64,000 bases of DNA from Lagopus muta (Eukaryota > Chordata > Aves > Galliformes > Phasianidae). How positions within the stretch are numbered: the stretch's first letter is position 1; every line of letters starts with the position of its first letter. The notes below the pieces were generated by a model. It saw nothing but the letters and a program-made list of their open reading frames with translations, searched no databases and was not told the origin of the DNA. Shown one piece after another: positions 52,701 through 62,119 of the stretch. Made by a program: the position numbers and the translations under genes. The stretch spans positions 310,001-374,000 of the forward strand of contig NC_064466.1 of NCBI RefSeq assembly GCF_023343835.1, written 5' to 3'.

Positions 52701-55700
52701 GGGTCACACGTCCCCCCACAGAATCACAGAATCACCGTGTTGGAAGGGACCCCAAGGATCATGCAGTTCCAACCCCCCTGCCTGGCAGGGCCACAAAACA
52801 TCCACATTCAGATCTATGTGTCCCTATGTGTCCCTACCTGTCCCTAATGTGTCCCTACGTGTCTCTATATGTCCCAATGTGTCCCTGTATGTCCCTAAGT
52901 GTCCCCATGTGTCTCTATGTGTCCCTATCTGTCCCTATGCGTCACTGTATGTCCCTATCTGTCCCTACGTGTCCCTACGTGTCCCTATATCTCTGTATGT
53001 CCCTATGTCTCCCTATCTGTCCCTATGTGTCCCTATGTGTCTCTGTATGTCCCTATGTGTCCCTATATCTCTGTATGTCCCTATGTCTCCCTACCTGTCC
53101 CTATGTGTCCCTACGTGTCTCTATACGTCCCAATGTGTCCCTGTATGTCCCTAAGTGTCCCCATGTGTCTCTACGTGTCCCTATCTGTCCCTATGTGTCA
53201 CTGTATGTCTCTATCTGTCCCTACATGTCCCTATGTGTCCCTATATGTCTCTGTATGTCCCTATGTCTCCCTATCTGTCCCTATGTGTCCCTATGTGTCT
53301 CTGTATGTCCCTATGTCTCCCTACATGTCCCTATCACAGAATCACAGATCACAGAATCAGCCGGGTTGGAAGGGACCCCAAGGATCATGGAGTTCCAACC
53401 CCCCTGCCTGGCAGGGCCACCAAACATCCACATTCAGATCAGGTTGCCCAGGACCCCGTCCAACCTGGCCTTGAACCAAGGACGGGGCATCCACAACCTC
53501 CCTGGGCAGAGCTTCACGGGGGCATTGGATGCTATAGGATCCCATAGGTGACCCCCACTGCCATGGGGTCCCCAAACCCCACTGTGGATGGGTGCTCTAG
53601 GATCCCATGGGTGCCTCCCACTGCCATGGGGTGCCCTGTATCCCATGGGGTCCCCTGTATCCCACAGAGATGGATGCTCTAGGATCCCATAGGGGGCACT
53701 GGGTGCCATGGGGTCCCCTGTATCCCATGGGGTCCCCTGTATCCCACTGGGATGGATGCTCTAGGATCCCATAGGGGGCACTGGGTGCCATAGGGTGCTA
53801 TGGGGTCCTGCCCGGGGATGGGTGCTCTAGGATCCCATGGGTGCCCCCCACTGCCATGGGGTCCCCAAACCCCACTGTGGATGGGTGCTCTAGGATCCCA
53901 TGGGTGCCCTCCCACTGCCATGGGGTGCCCTGTATCCCATGGGGTCCCCCTGTATCCCGCAGAGATGGATGCTCTAGGATCCCATAGGGGGCACTGGGTG
54001 CCATAGGGTGCTATGGGGGTCCTGCCTGGGGATGGCTGCTCTAGGATCCCATAGGTGCCCCCCACCGCCATGGGGTGCCCTGTATCCCCAACAGGATGGA
54101 TCCTATAGCATCCCATAGGTGCCATTGGGTGCCATGGGGTCCCATGACATTAGGGTTAGAACTTCCCCCTAACATCCAACCGAAATCTTCCCTCCTTCAA
54201 CTTGCCCCCCCACCCCCCCAAACCCACCCCATTCCCCCCTCACCCGCCCCCTATAACCACCCTAATGCCCCCCCAGCCCCCTCATTGACCCTATAACGAC
54301 TCCAGTGCCCCCCATCCCCCCTTATTGCCCCCTATACAGCCCCCTCATCATCTTAGTCGCCCTCCTCTGGACCCTTTCCAAATCCCCCCATCCCCCATAC
54401 CCACCCCATTCCCCCCTCACTGCCCCCTATAACGACCCCATTGCCCCCCAGCCCCCCTCATTGCCCCCCATCCCCCTCACTGCCCCCTATAACGACCCCA
54501 TTGCCCCCCCAGCCCCCCTCATTGCCCCCCATTCCCCTCACTGCCCCCTATAACGACCCCATTGCCCTCCTTCCCCCCTCACTGCCACCTATAATGACCC
54601 CATCCCCCCTCATTGCCCCCTATAACGACCCCATTTCCCCCCCAGCCCCCCTTATTGCCCCCCATTCCCCTCACTGCCCCCTATAACGACCCCATTGCCC
54701 CCCCATTGCCCCCCACCCCCCCCATACCCACCCCATTCCCCCTCACCGCCCCCTATAACCACCCTAATGCCCCCCAGCCCCCCTCATTGCCCCCCATTCC
54801 CCTCACTGCCCCCTATAATGACCCCATTGCCCTCCTTCCCCCTCACTGCCACCTATAACGACCCCATCCCCCCTCATTGCCCCCTATAACGACCCCATTG
54901 TCCCCCAGCCCCCCTCATTGCCCCCCATTCCCCTCACTGCCCCCTATAACGACCCCATTGCCCCCCCATTGCCCCCCACCCCCCCATACCCACCCCCATT
55001 CCCCCTCACCCGCCCCCTATAACCACCCTAATGCCCCCCCAGCCCCCTCATTGCCCCCTATAAGGACCCCAGTGCCCCCCATCCCCCCTTATTGCCCCCT
55101 ATACAGCCCCCTCATCATCTTAGTCCCCCCTCCTCTGGACCCTTTCCAAATCCCCCCATCCCCCATACCAACTCCATTCCCCCCCTCACTGCCCCCTATA
55201 ACGACCCCATTGCCCTCCTTCCCCCCTCACTGCCCCCTATAACGACCCCATCCCCCCTCATTGCCCCCCTATAACGACCCCATTGCCCCCCCATTGCCCC
55301 CCACCCCCCCATACCCACCCCATTCCCCCCTCACCGCCCCCTATAACCCACCCCATTGCCCCCCAGCCCCCCTCATTGCCCCCCATTCCCCTCACTGCCC
55401 CCTATAACGACCCCATTGCCCTCCTTCCCCCTCACTGTCCCCTATAACGACCCCATCCCCCCTCATTGCCCCCTATAACGACCCCAGTGCCCCCCAGCCC
55501 CCCTCATTGCCCCCCATTCCCCTCACTGCCCTCTATAACGACCCCATTGCCCCCCAGCCCCCCTCATTGCCCCCCATTCCCCTCACTGCCCCCTATAACG
55601 ACCCCATTGCCCCCCCATTGCCCCCCACCATGACATCGGTCGCCTTCCCTTGGTCCACCCATGCCATCACAGAAGGCCACCAGATGATTTAGGCACGACC

Positions 55701-58700
55701 TTCCTTTGGTGAAGAACCCCAGGTGCCCCCCCACCCCAAACCCACAGCAGGACACCCCAGGAACGAAGCGACCCGACCTCGGCCCCAAACACCTCAGGGA
55801 TGCCAACCTGAAGGCAGCAGCCGCCCCACAGAGCTCCCCCAGCCCCCCAACCCCCAGCCCCCCCGACCCCCTCCCCATCAACCCCCTACCAGCAGGTAAT
55901 CGGCCCACATGTCCCGCGCCGACTGCAGGGCCGCCTGCCTCAGCTTCATCACGTGTTCATAGCGGGAGCTGGACCAGTGCTTGGGGCCTTCCTCATCGGG
56001 GTAGGAGCTATGGGGTGAGGGGGGGGGGCACCGGAGAAAGGGGGGAGGGTTGAGGATGGAGCCCCCCCAAGTGGCACCCAGTGGAGCCCCCCCAGGTGGC
56101 ACCCAGTGGGGCTTCTTGTGGGTGCTGGAAATGCAGGCAACCTGAAATGTGGGCACCTAAAATGTGGGCATCTAAAATGTGGGCAGCTCAAACAGGGGCT
56201 CTGCTAAGATCAAGAACCCAATGGAGACCCCCCCCCATCCTCCCAGCAACCCCCCCCCCCCCTCCCAGCACCCAGAATTTAGGGGGTGGGGGGGGGCCCT
56301 GACACAAGGAGCTGACAGCTGAGCATCTCCTCACTGAATCCAAGGCCCCCAAAGCCGGATTTACGGGGCTCCCCAAAACCAGAACCCATAAGGACCCCCC
56401 CCCCCAAACCTGTTTTTACCCCCCCCCCCCCAAAGCTGGACTCACAGAACCCACAGAACCCCCCAAAACCAGGAACCCGTGGCTCAGGGACCCCCCCCCC
56501 CCCCAACACAACAAATCCATGTGGGCCCAACGACCCCCAGACCCCCCATGGCACCCAAAAACCAACAACACGCAGGGACCCCCAACACCCAGAACCCACG
56601 GGACCCCCCCCCTCCCCCCCCCCTCCCCCCCCCCCAAAACAAAACCCCCAGAGGACCCCAACAGCTCCATCCTCCCCATATAAGCACCCACACCCCCCCT
56701 CCAACCCCCCCCCCCCCAAATAAAACAAATGGGAGGGTCCCCAACCACCCCCCCACCCCCACCCCAACCCAACACCTCCAGCACCCACTGCTTGGGCACC
56801 CACCCTCCCTCCCCGCTCCATGAGCCCCCCCCACCCCACAGACCTCCCCCTTTCCCCCCCCCCACCCCACAGACCCCCCCTTTCCCCCCCCCACTGACCG
56901 TGGTTCCTCCATGGGTCTCCACTCCACACGGTGGTACAGACCCTGCACCCTCACCAGCCACTCGCGCAGCAGCGCCGTCGTGTTGTCCTCGCTGTGGTCC
57001 ACCGCCACCCTGACAGGGACCCCCCCCCAACAGCCATTAAACCCCCCCCCCCGAACCCAGAACCATCAGGACCCCCCCAGATCAACCTGGACCCCAACCA
57101 GAGCCACCAGGACCCCAACAGATCCACCAGGACCCTCCCACAGCCATTAAATCCCCTGCCCCCCCCCCCCCCCCAGATGCACCAGGACCCCCCAGAGCCA
57201 TCAGGACCCCCCCCAGATCCACCAGGACCCCCCAGATCCACCAGGACCCTCCCACAGCCATTAAATCCCCTGCCTCCCCCCACCAGGACCCCCCCCCAAA
57301 GCCATCAGGACCCCCCCAGATCCACCAGGACCCCCCTCACTGCCATCAAGACCCCCCCAGATCAACCTGGACCCCCCCCAAAGCCATCAGGACCCCCCCC
57401 ACAGCCATCAGGACCCCCACAGATCCACCAGGACCCCCCCCACAGCCATCAGGACCCCCCCAGATCCACCAGGACCCCCCCAGATCCATCAGGACCCCCC
57501 CCAGATCCACCAGGACTCCAACAGATCCACCAGGACCCTCCCACAGCCATTAAATCCCCTGCCCCCCCCCCCACCAGGACCCCCCCCCAGAGCCACCAGG
57601 ACCCCAACAGATCCACCAGGACCCCCCAGATCCACCAGGACCCCCCCCAAAGCCATCAGGACCCCCCCAGATCTACCAGGACCCCCCCCAGAGCCACCAG
57701 GACCCCCCCCAGAGCCACCAGGACTCCCCCCCAGATCCACCAGGACCCCCCCCCACAGCCACCAGGACCCCCCAGATCGACCAGGACCCCCCCAAAGCCA
57801 TTACTCCTCCCTCGTCCACCCCCTCCCCAGCTCCACCAGCCCCCCCCCCCCCAATTGCACCCCACTCATATCCCACCCCACTCTTGCCCCCCACATCTCC
57901 CCATGCCCCCCCCCCCCCCAGTCCCCCAACTCATGTCCCCCCCCCCCCCCCAACTCGTAGCCCCATTCACCCTACACATAACCCTCCCCACTCGTGCCCC
58001 CCCACCCACTATTGCCCCCCCCCCGTGACCCCCACCTACCCGTGCCCCCCCACTCTGGCCCTCCCCCACCTGTGCCTCCCCACTCGTACCCCCCACCCGT
58101 TTGTGTCCCCCCCCCCACTCGTGCCCCCTCCTCTCCCCTACTCACACGCATCCCCCACTCGTCCCCCCCCCCCCACCCAAATCCCCCCACCCTCAACCAC
58201 TGCCCCCCCACTCGTGTCCCCCCCCTCCTACCCCCACCCCACTCGTGCCCCCTCCCCACTTTTGGCCCCCCCGTCCCCTACTCACACGTGTCCCCCACTT
58301 GTCACCCCCCCCACCCAAGTCCCCCCCACCCCAACCACTGCCCCCACTCGTACTGCCTACTCGTGTCCCCCACCCCACTCGTGCCCCCTCCCCACTTTTG
58401 CCCCCCCCATCCCCTACTCACACGTGTCCCCCACTCGTCACCCAACCACCCAAGTCCCCCCCCACCCCCAACAAGTGTCCCCCCACTCGTGCCCCCTACC
58501 CACTCACCCCCCCCGTCCCCTATTCACGTGTCCCCCGCTCATCACCCCCCTCCCCACCCTGTCCCCTCCACTCCCCCCCACCCCCCACTCGTGCCCCCTC
58601 CCCAATTTGCCCCCCCATCCCTTACTCACACACGTCCCCCACTCGTCCCCCCCCACACCCAAATCCCCCCCTCCTCAACCACCGACCCCCACTCGTGACC

Positions 58701-60048
58701 CCCACCCCTCCCTTACCCCCCATCCCACCCACTCCTACCCCCACCCCTAACCGCTGCCCCCCTCCCCACTTTTGCCCCCCCATCCCCTACTCACACGTGT
58801 CCCCCACTCATCACCCCCCCACCCAAATCCCCCCACCCTCAACCACTGCCCCCCACTCGTGCCCCCCCACTCTCACCCCCACCCCACTCGTGCCCCCCTA
58901 CCCACTTTTGCCCCCCCCATCCCCTACTCACACGTGTCCCCCACTCATCAACCTCTCCCCCACCCGAGTTCCCCCCACCCCCAACCACCCCCCCCACTCG
59001 TGCCCCCCACCCACCCTTACCCCCATCCCACCCACTCGTGTCCCCCACCCCCAACCGCTGCCCCCTCCCCACTTTTGCCCCCCCATCCCCTACTCACACG
59101 CATCCCCCACTCGTCCCCCCCCTGCCCCAGTACCCCCCCCGTCCCTTACTCACACGTGTCCCCCACTTGTCACCCCCCCCCCACCCAAGTCCCCCCCACC
59201 CCAACCACTGCCCCCACTCGTACTGCCTACTCGTGTCCCCCACCCCACTCGTGCCCCCTCCCCACTTTTGCCCCCCCCATCCCCTACTCACATGTGTCCC
59301 CCACCTCGTCCCCCCCCCCCACCCAAATCCCCCCCACCCCCCACTCGTCCCCCCCCCTGCCCCAGTACCCCCCCCGTCCCCTACTCACACGTGTCCCCCA
59401 CTTGTCACCCCCCCCCCACCCAAGTCCCCCCCACCCCAACCACTGCCCCCACTCGTACTGCCTACTCGTGTCCCCCACCCCACTCGTGCCCCCTCCCCAC
59501 TTTTGCCCCCCCCCATCCCCTACTCACACGTGTCCCCCACTCATCAACCTCTCCCCACCCAAATCCCCCCCACCCCCAACCACCCCCCCCACTCGTGCGC
59601 CCACCCACCCTTATCCCCATCCCACCCACTCGTGTCCCCCACCCCCCAACCGCTGCCCCCCTCCCCACTTTTGCCCCCCCATCCCCTACTCACACGCGTC
59701 CCCCCACTCGTCCCCCCCCCCCACCCAAATCCCCCCCACCCCCAACCACTGCCCCCCCACTCGTCGTCCCCCCACCCAAATCCCCTCCACCCCCCACCTC
59801 GTGCCCCCCCCCCACCTCGCGCCCCCCCCTCACCACAGCGCCGTTCTCTCCTTCGGGTGCCTCAACCTCTCCAACCCCCCCAGCACAGCCGGCAACGCGT
59901 GCTCCGCGTTCCTGGCCACGATGGCCACGGTGACGCGCGGGGCTCGGAGCGGCGATTCGGGCCTCCATCGCTCCTCGGGGAAATAAGCGGCGGAGCCGCC
60001 GAGCAACGCGAGCAACGAGAGCGGCAGCAAAACCGGCACCGCCGCCAT
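43660..60048 (-). CDS. COLGALT1: COLGALT1 gene span (partial, exons 1-8)
   Basis: Procollagen galactosyltransferase 1 (GT25 family) transfers galactose from UDP-galactose to hydroxylysine of collagens in the endoplasmic reticulum lumen. Exons, right to left: 59834-60048, 56899-57009, 55890-56007, 51549-51683, 47381-47587, 47182-47302, 43861-43939, 43660-43767. All junctions are GT-AG and phases match the family. These cover the signal peptide, the first GT domain with the DAD motif, and the start of the second GT domain; the remaining exons and the RDEL-type retention signal are missing at the gap. Exons 1-4 read cleanly, whereas exons 5-8 each carry small frame disruptions. Confidence 0.94.
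43861..43939 (-). CDS. COLGALT1: COLGALT1 exon 7 (interdomain linker)
   Basis: Acceptor TTTGCAG|TGAAG, donor GATGAG|GTGAGC; 79 bp. It encodes the linker with [20 protein letters not shown], matching the family [10 protein letters not shown] block that joins the two GT domains. The frame entering from exon 6 gives VKNPP and then departs near the GGAGCCCC stretch, implying a small indel there. Confidence 0.88.
44090..45205 (+). mobile_element. Composite CR1 remnants with (GGA)n tract
   Basis: Mostly plus-oriented CR1 ending near GACCCTGGCCATTCTGTGACTCTGA, with a minus-like piece at 44280-44400. It holds a GGA/GAA-rich purine tract at 44650-44805. Closely similar, in inverted orientation, to 825-1018 plus 2006-2840, but without the inserted CR1. 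Confidence 0.8.
44650..44805 (+). repeat. GGA/GAA purine microsatellite inside CR1
   Basis: Irregular AGGAGGAGG and AGAAGGAGGAAAG units. The inverted counterpart is the pyrimidine tract at 2180-2320. Confidence 0.9.
45206..45720. other. Unique intron 6 DNA with a short CR1 piece
   Basis: Non-repetitive COLGALT1 intron sequence. The part from about 45600 (GCAGCTCTGCGGAGAAGGACC) is a diverged CR1 internal fragment. I see no exon. Confidence 0.6.
45727..45792 (+). repeat. 7-bp microsatellite (GGGAGCT)n
   Basis: About nine tandem GGGAGCT units with one GGGGAGCT variant. Confidence 0.95.
45895..46115 (-). repeat. Degenerate telomere-like C-strand repeat (AACCCTGACCCCA)n
   Basis: Units of AACCCTGA, ACCCTAAATCCTGA and ACCCCAAACC: CCCTAA-like but with a 12-14 bp drifted unit. 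Confidence 0.85.
46190..47160 (+). repeat. Interstitial telomere-like repeat (TTAGGG)n
   Basis: Nearly 1 kb of TTAGGG-rich DNA with recurring variants GGATATTAGGG, GATTAAGGG, GTTAATGG and, towards the right, TCAGGG. It lies in COLGALT1 intron 6, ending about 20 bp from exon 6. The variant-rich pattern is that of an old interstitial array, not a terminal telomere. Confidence 0.96.
47182..47302 (-). CDS. COLGALT1: COLGALT1 exon 6
   Basis: Acceptor GACCGCAG|AG, donor ATGG|GTGGGT; 121 bp. It encodes [18 protein letters not shown], then [20 protein letters not shown], the end of the first GT domain. The phase-1 join from exon 5 (G|AG, glutamate) followed by valine works only if one G of the GGG at 47298-47300 is surplus; otherwise the exon is intact. 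Confidence 0.92.
47381..47587 (-). CDS. COLGALT1: COLGALT1 exon 5
   Basis: Acceptor CCATAG|GGTTAC, donor GGCAG|GTGAGC; 207 bp. It encodes [32 protein letters not shown], then in shifted frames [19 protein letters not shown] and [14 protein letters not shown]. Four indels are implied: an extra G (47490-47492), two extra C in coding sense (near 47454 and in the run 47445-47451), and a missing base near 47430. All family blocks are present in order. Confidence 0.92.
47800..50250 (+). repeat. About 80-90-bp minisatellite in COLGALT1 intron 4
   Basis: Units with GGAGCAGAACTGCCTGCTTG, TAGCTGGAGCTCATCCTATGG and AAGAAATGATGCAGGGAGCA. About 28-30 copies with internal deletions. 47588-47799 before it is plain intron. 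Confidence 0.93.
50340..51515 (+). repeat. About 35-bp purine-rich minisatellite
   Basis: Alternating half-units GAGGAGGGGAAGGGGATGAGG and GACAAAAAGATCCACCTT/AAATCTGC; more than 30 copies. Confidence 0.92.
51549..51683 (-). CDS. COLGALT1: COLGALT1 exon 4 (DXD-type catalytic motif)
   Basis: Acceptor TTTGCAG|TTCCTG, donor GCTCAG|GTACGG; 45 codons, phase 0 at both ends, no disruption. It encodes [40 protein letters not shown] and GMTAQ. DAD is the metal/UDP-sugar-binding DXD motif of the first GT domain; the block is nearly identical to the family. Strong evidence for a functional gene. Confidence 0.96.
51772..52715 (+). repeat. 39-bp minisatellite in COLGALT1 intron 3
   Basis: About 24 units of CATATAACCTCTATAGGGTCACACATCCCCTCCTATGGC with few substitutions. 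It starts at a CR1-like AATCACAGAATC and ends at another (52716). Confidence 0.95.
52716..52815 (-). mobile_element. CR1 3' end fragment
   Basis: Minus-oriented CR1 3' end, breaking at CACATTCAGATC|TATGTGTCCC exactly as at 33437. Confidence 0.88.
52816..53335 (+). repeat. 10-11-bp minisatellite (TGTCCCTATG)n
   Basis: Longer paralogue of 33438-33673, with an internal higher-order duplication (52830-53060 resembles 53090-53330). Confidence 0.92.
53336..53519 (-). mobile_element. CR1 3' end fragment
   Basis: Minus-oriented CR1 3' end ending CACAACCTCCCTGGGCAGAG, as in 34486-34654. Confidence 0.87.
53520..54148. repeat. Minisatellite (GGATGGGTGCTCTAGGATCCCATAGG)n
   Basis: Paralogue of 34655-35250, with the same unit types and the same exit into GACATTAGGGTTAGAACTTCC. 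Confidence 0.9.
54149..54189 (-). mobile_element. Short CR1 internal fragment
   Basis: GAACTTCCCCCTAACATCC and CTTCCCTCCTTCAACTTG in CR1 minus orientation, wedged between two arrays. Confidence 0.75.
54190..55625 (-). repeat. Minisatellite (CCCCCTATAACGACCCCATTG)n
   Basis: About 1.4 kb. CR1-derived phrases (CATCATCTTAGTCGCCCTCC, GACCCTTTCCAAATCCCCCC) recur inside it near 54345 and 55105, showing that CR1 sequence was carried along by the amplification. Same family as 31585-31815 and 35391-35690. Confidence 0.93.
55626..55725 (-). mobile_element. CR1/LINE reverse-transcriptase fragment
   Basis: The reverse complement reads [19 protein letters not shown], a CR1-type RT phrase. The remaining 55726-55889 is plain C-rich intron. 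Confidence 0.7.
55890..56007 (-). CDS. COLGALT1: COLGALT1 exon 3
   Basis: Acceptor CCCATAG|CTCC, donor CTGCTG|GTAGGG; 118 bp. It encodes [20 protein letters not shown], then [19 protein letters not shown]. It completes arginine from exon 2 (CG|C) and ends in phase 0, leading straight into the FLDADN motif of exon 4. No disruption. Confidence 0.95.
56008..56898. other. COLGALT1 intron 2, C-rich with homopolymers
   Basis: Short direct repeats near 56060-56180 (CCCCCAAGTGGCACCCAGTGG; AAATGTGGGCACCT) and many C homopolymers of 8-14 bases. I see no exon. Confidence 0.7.
56899..57009 (-). CDS. COLGALT1: COLGALT1 exon 2
   Basis: Acceptor CTGTCAG|GGTGGC, donor CCACG|GTCAGT; 111 bp. It encodes [19 protein letters not shown], then [18 protein letters not shown], part of the first GT domain. 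Phases (TG|G tryptophan in, CG|C arginine out) agree with both neighbours. No disruption. Confidence 0.95.
57013..57830 (-). repeat. About 20-bp minisatellite (CCACCAGGACCCCCCCAGAT)n
   Basis: Units of ATCCACCAGGACCCCCC and AGCCATCAGGACCCCCC in COLGALT1 intron 1. Proline-rich open frames are repeat artefacts. Confidence 0.92.
57840..59825 (-). repeat. C-rich minisatellite (CACACGTGTCCCCCACTCGTC)n in COLGALT1 intron 1
   Basis: About 2 kb of units with CCCCTACTCACACGTGTCCCCCACTC, CCCACCCAAATCCCCCC and CAACCACTGCCCCC. Higher-order repetition: about 59130-59290 recurs at 59375-59520. Frames of several hundred codons here are stop-free repeats, not proteins. Confidence 0.94.
59834..60048 (-). CDS. 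COLGALT1: COLGALT1 exon 1 (signal peptide and start codon)
   Basis: ATG at 60048; 71 codons plus two bases to the donor CTGTG|GTGAGG. It encodes an ER signal peptide ([20 protein letters not shown]) followed by [40 protein letters not shown] and [12 protein letters not shown]. The YFPEERW and ARNAEHALP blocks are diagnostic of GT25/COLGALT proteins. The start is chosen by the signal peptide fit. No disruption. Confidence 0.96.
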
Positions 60049-60120
60049 GGCGGAACCGCGCCGCCCCGCGGGGCCGGGGGAGGAGCCGGGGGGGGGAGGG
60101 GAACGGAGCGGGGGGGGAAG
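60049..60120 (-). promoter_or_regulatory. COLGALT1: COLGALT1 CpG-rich 5' UTR/promoter
   Basis: The roughly 70 bp upstream of the ATG are GC-rich with many CpG (CGGAACCGCGCCGCCCCGCGG), in contrast to the CpG-poor arrays on both sides. Promoter role inferred from position; no TATA box seen. Confidence 0.5.
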
Positions 60121-62110
60121 GGAAGGAGGGGGGGGGGTTGGGGGGTTGGGGGGTTTATGGACTTTGGGGTCTCTATGGGGGGGGGGGGGGGGTTGAGGAG
60201 GGGGGGTTTGGGGTATTGGGGTCCCTATAGGGTGGGACTTTAGGGTTCATATGGGGGGGATTAAGCAGGGGGTTTGGGGTATTGGGGTGTTTTATGGGGG
60301 GGGTGAGGAGGGGGTTTGGGGTATCGGGGTGTTTATGGGGGGGGACTTTGGGGTCTCTATTGGGGGGAGGGGTTTGGGCGGAGGGGGGGTTTGGGGTATT
60401 GGGGTCTCTGTGGGGTGGAACTTTGGGGTCTCTATGGGGAGGGGGGGGGGTAGAGGAAGGGGGTTTGGGGTACGGGGGTGTTTAGGAGGTGGGACTTTGG
60501 GGTCTCTATGGGGGGGGGTTTGAGGAGGGGGGGTTTGGGGTATCGGGGTCTCGATGGGGTGGGACTTTGGGGTCCCTATGAGGGGGGGGTCGAGGAGGGG
60601 GGGGTTGGGGTATGGGGGTGTTTATGGGGTGGGACTTTGGGGTTTCTATGGGGGGGGGTTTGAGGAGGGGGGGTTTGGGGTATCGGGGTGTTTATGGGCG
60701 GGGATTTTGGGGTTCCTATGGGGGGGGTGAGGAGGGGATTTGGGGTATTGGGGTCCCTATGGGGTGGGACTTTGGGGTTTCTATGGGGGGGGGGTGAGGA
60801 GGGGGTTTGGGGCGTTGGGGTGTTTATGGGGTGGGACTTTGGGGTCCCTATGGGGGGGTGAGGAAGGGGATTTAGGGTATTGAGGTGTTTATGGGATGGA
60901 ACTTTGGGGTCTCTATGGGGAGGGGGGTGGTGAGGAGGGGGGGTTTGGGGTATTGGGGTCCCTATGGGGTGGGACTTTAGGGTTCATATGGGGGGGATTA
61001 AGCAGGGGGTTTGGGGTATCGGGGTGTTTATGGGGTGGGAGTTTGGAGTTCCTATGGGCGGGGGGGTTTGGGAGGAGGGGGGGGTTGGGGGTATTGGGGT
61101 CCCTATGGGGGGAGTGAGGAGGGGATTTGGGGTATTGAGGTGTTTATGGGATGGGACTTTGGGGTCTCTATGGGGAGGGGGGGGGTTGAGGAGGGGGGGT
61201 TTGGGGTATTGGGGTCCCTATGGGGTGGGACTTTAGGGTTCATATGGGGGGGGGTAAGGAGGGGGGTTTGGAGTATTGGGGTGTTTATGGGGTGGGACTT
61301 TGGGGTCCCTATGGGAACGGTGAGGAGGAGGTTTGGGGTATTGGGGTCCCTAGAGGGTGGGACTTTGGGGTCTCTAATGGGGAGGGACTTTAGGGTCTCT
61401 ATGGGGGGGGGGGTTGAGGAGGGGCGGTTTGGGGTATTGAGGTCCCTATGGGGTGGGATTTGAGGAGGGGGAGTTTGGGGTATAGGGGAGTTTATGGGGT
61501 GGGACTTTGGGGTCCCTACGAGGGAGAGGGGGTTGAGGAAGGGGGGTTTGGGGTATTGGGGTCCTATGGGGGGAAGTGAGGAGAGGGGGCTTGGGATATT
61601 GGGAGCCTTATGGGGTGGAACTTTGGGGTCCCTATGGGGGGGGTGAGAAGCGGGTTTGGGGTGTTGGGGTTTTTATGGGATGGGACTTTGGGGTCCCTAT
61701 GGGGGGGGGGTTGAGGAGGGGGGGGTTTGGAGTATTGGGGTCCCTATGGGGTGGGACTTTGGAGTTTCTATGGAGGGGGGGGTGAGGAGGGAGGGTTTGG
61801 GGTATTGGGGTGTTTATGGGGTGGGACTTTGGGGTCCCTATGGGGGGGGTGAGGAGGGGGTTTGGGATATTGGGGTCCTTATGGGGTCAGATTTTGGTGT
61901 TCCTAAGGGGGTGCTTGAGAAGCGGGTTTGGGGTGTTGGGGTTTATATGGGATGGGACTTTGGGGTCCCTATGGGGGGGGGGGTTGAGGAGGGAGGGTTT
62001 GGAGTATTGGGGGTCCCTATGGGGTGGCACATTTGGGGTCCCAAAGGTGGGACAGGTGGGACTCCATAAGTGGAATATTTGGGGGTCCCTATGGGGTGAG
62101 ACATTGGGGG
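60121..62110 (+). repeat. About 70-bp minisatellite upstream of COLGALT1
   Basis: About 28 units of GGTTTGGGGTATTGGGGTCCC, TATGGGGTGGGACTTTGGGG and TATGGGGGGGGGTTGAGGAGG. G-rich on the plus strand, opposite in skew to the C-rich intron 1 on the other side of the promoter. Confidence 0.94.
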
Positions 62111-62119
62111 TCCTTATGG

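Noticed and set aside
57884-60243. Proline/histidine/cysteine-rich plus-strand frames of 288-610 codons
   Set aside because: They lie antisense in COLGALT1 intron 1 within a C-rich minisatellite and even run through the antisense of exon 1.
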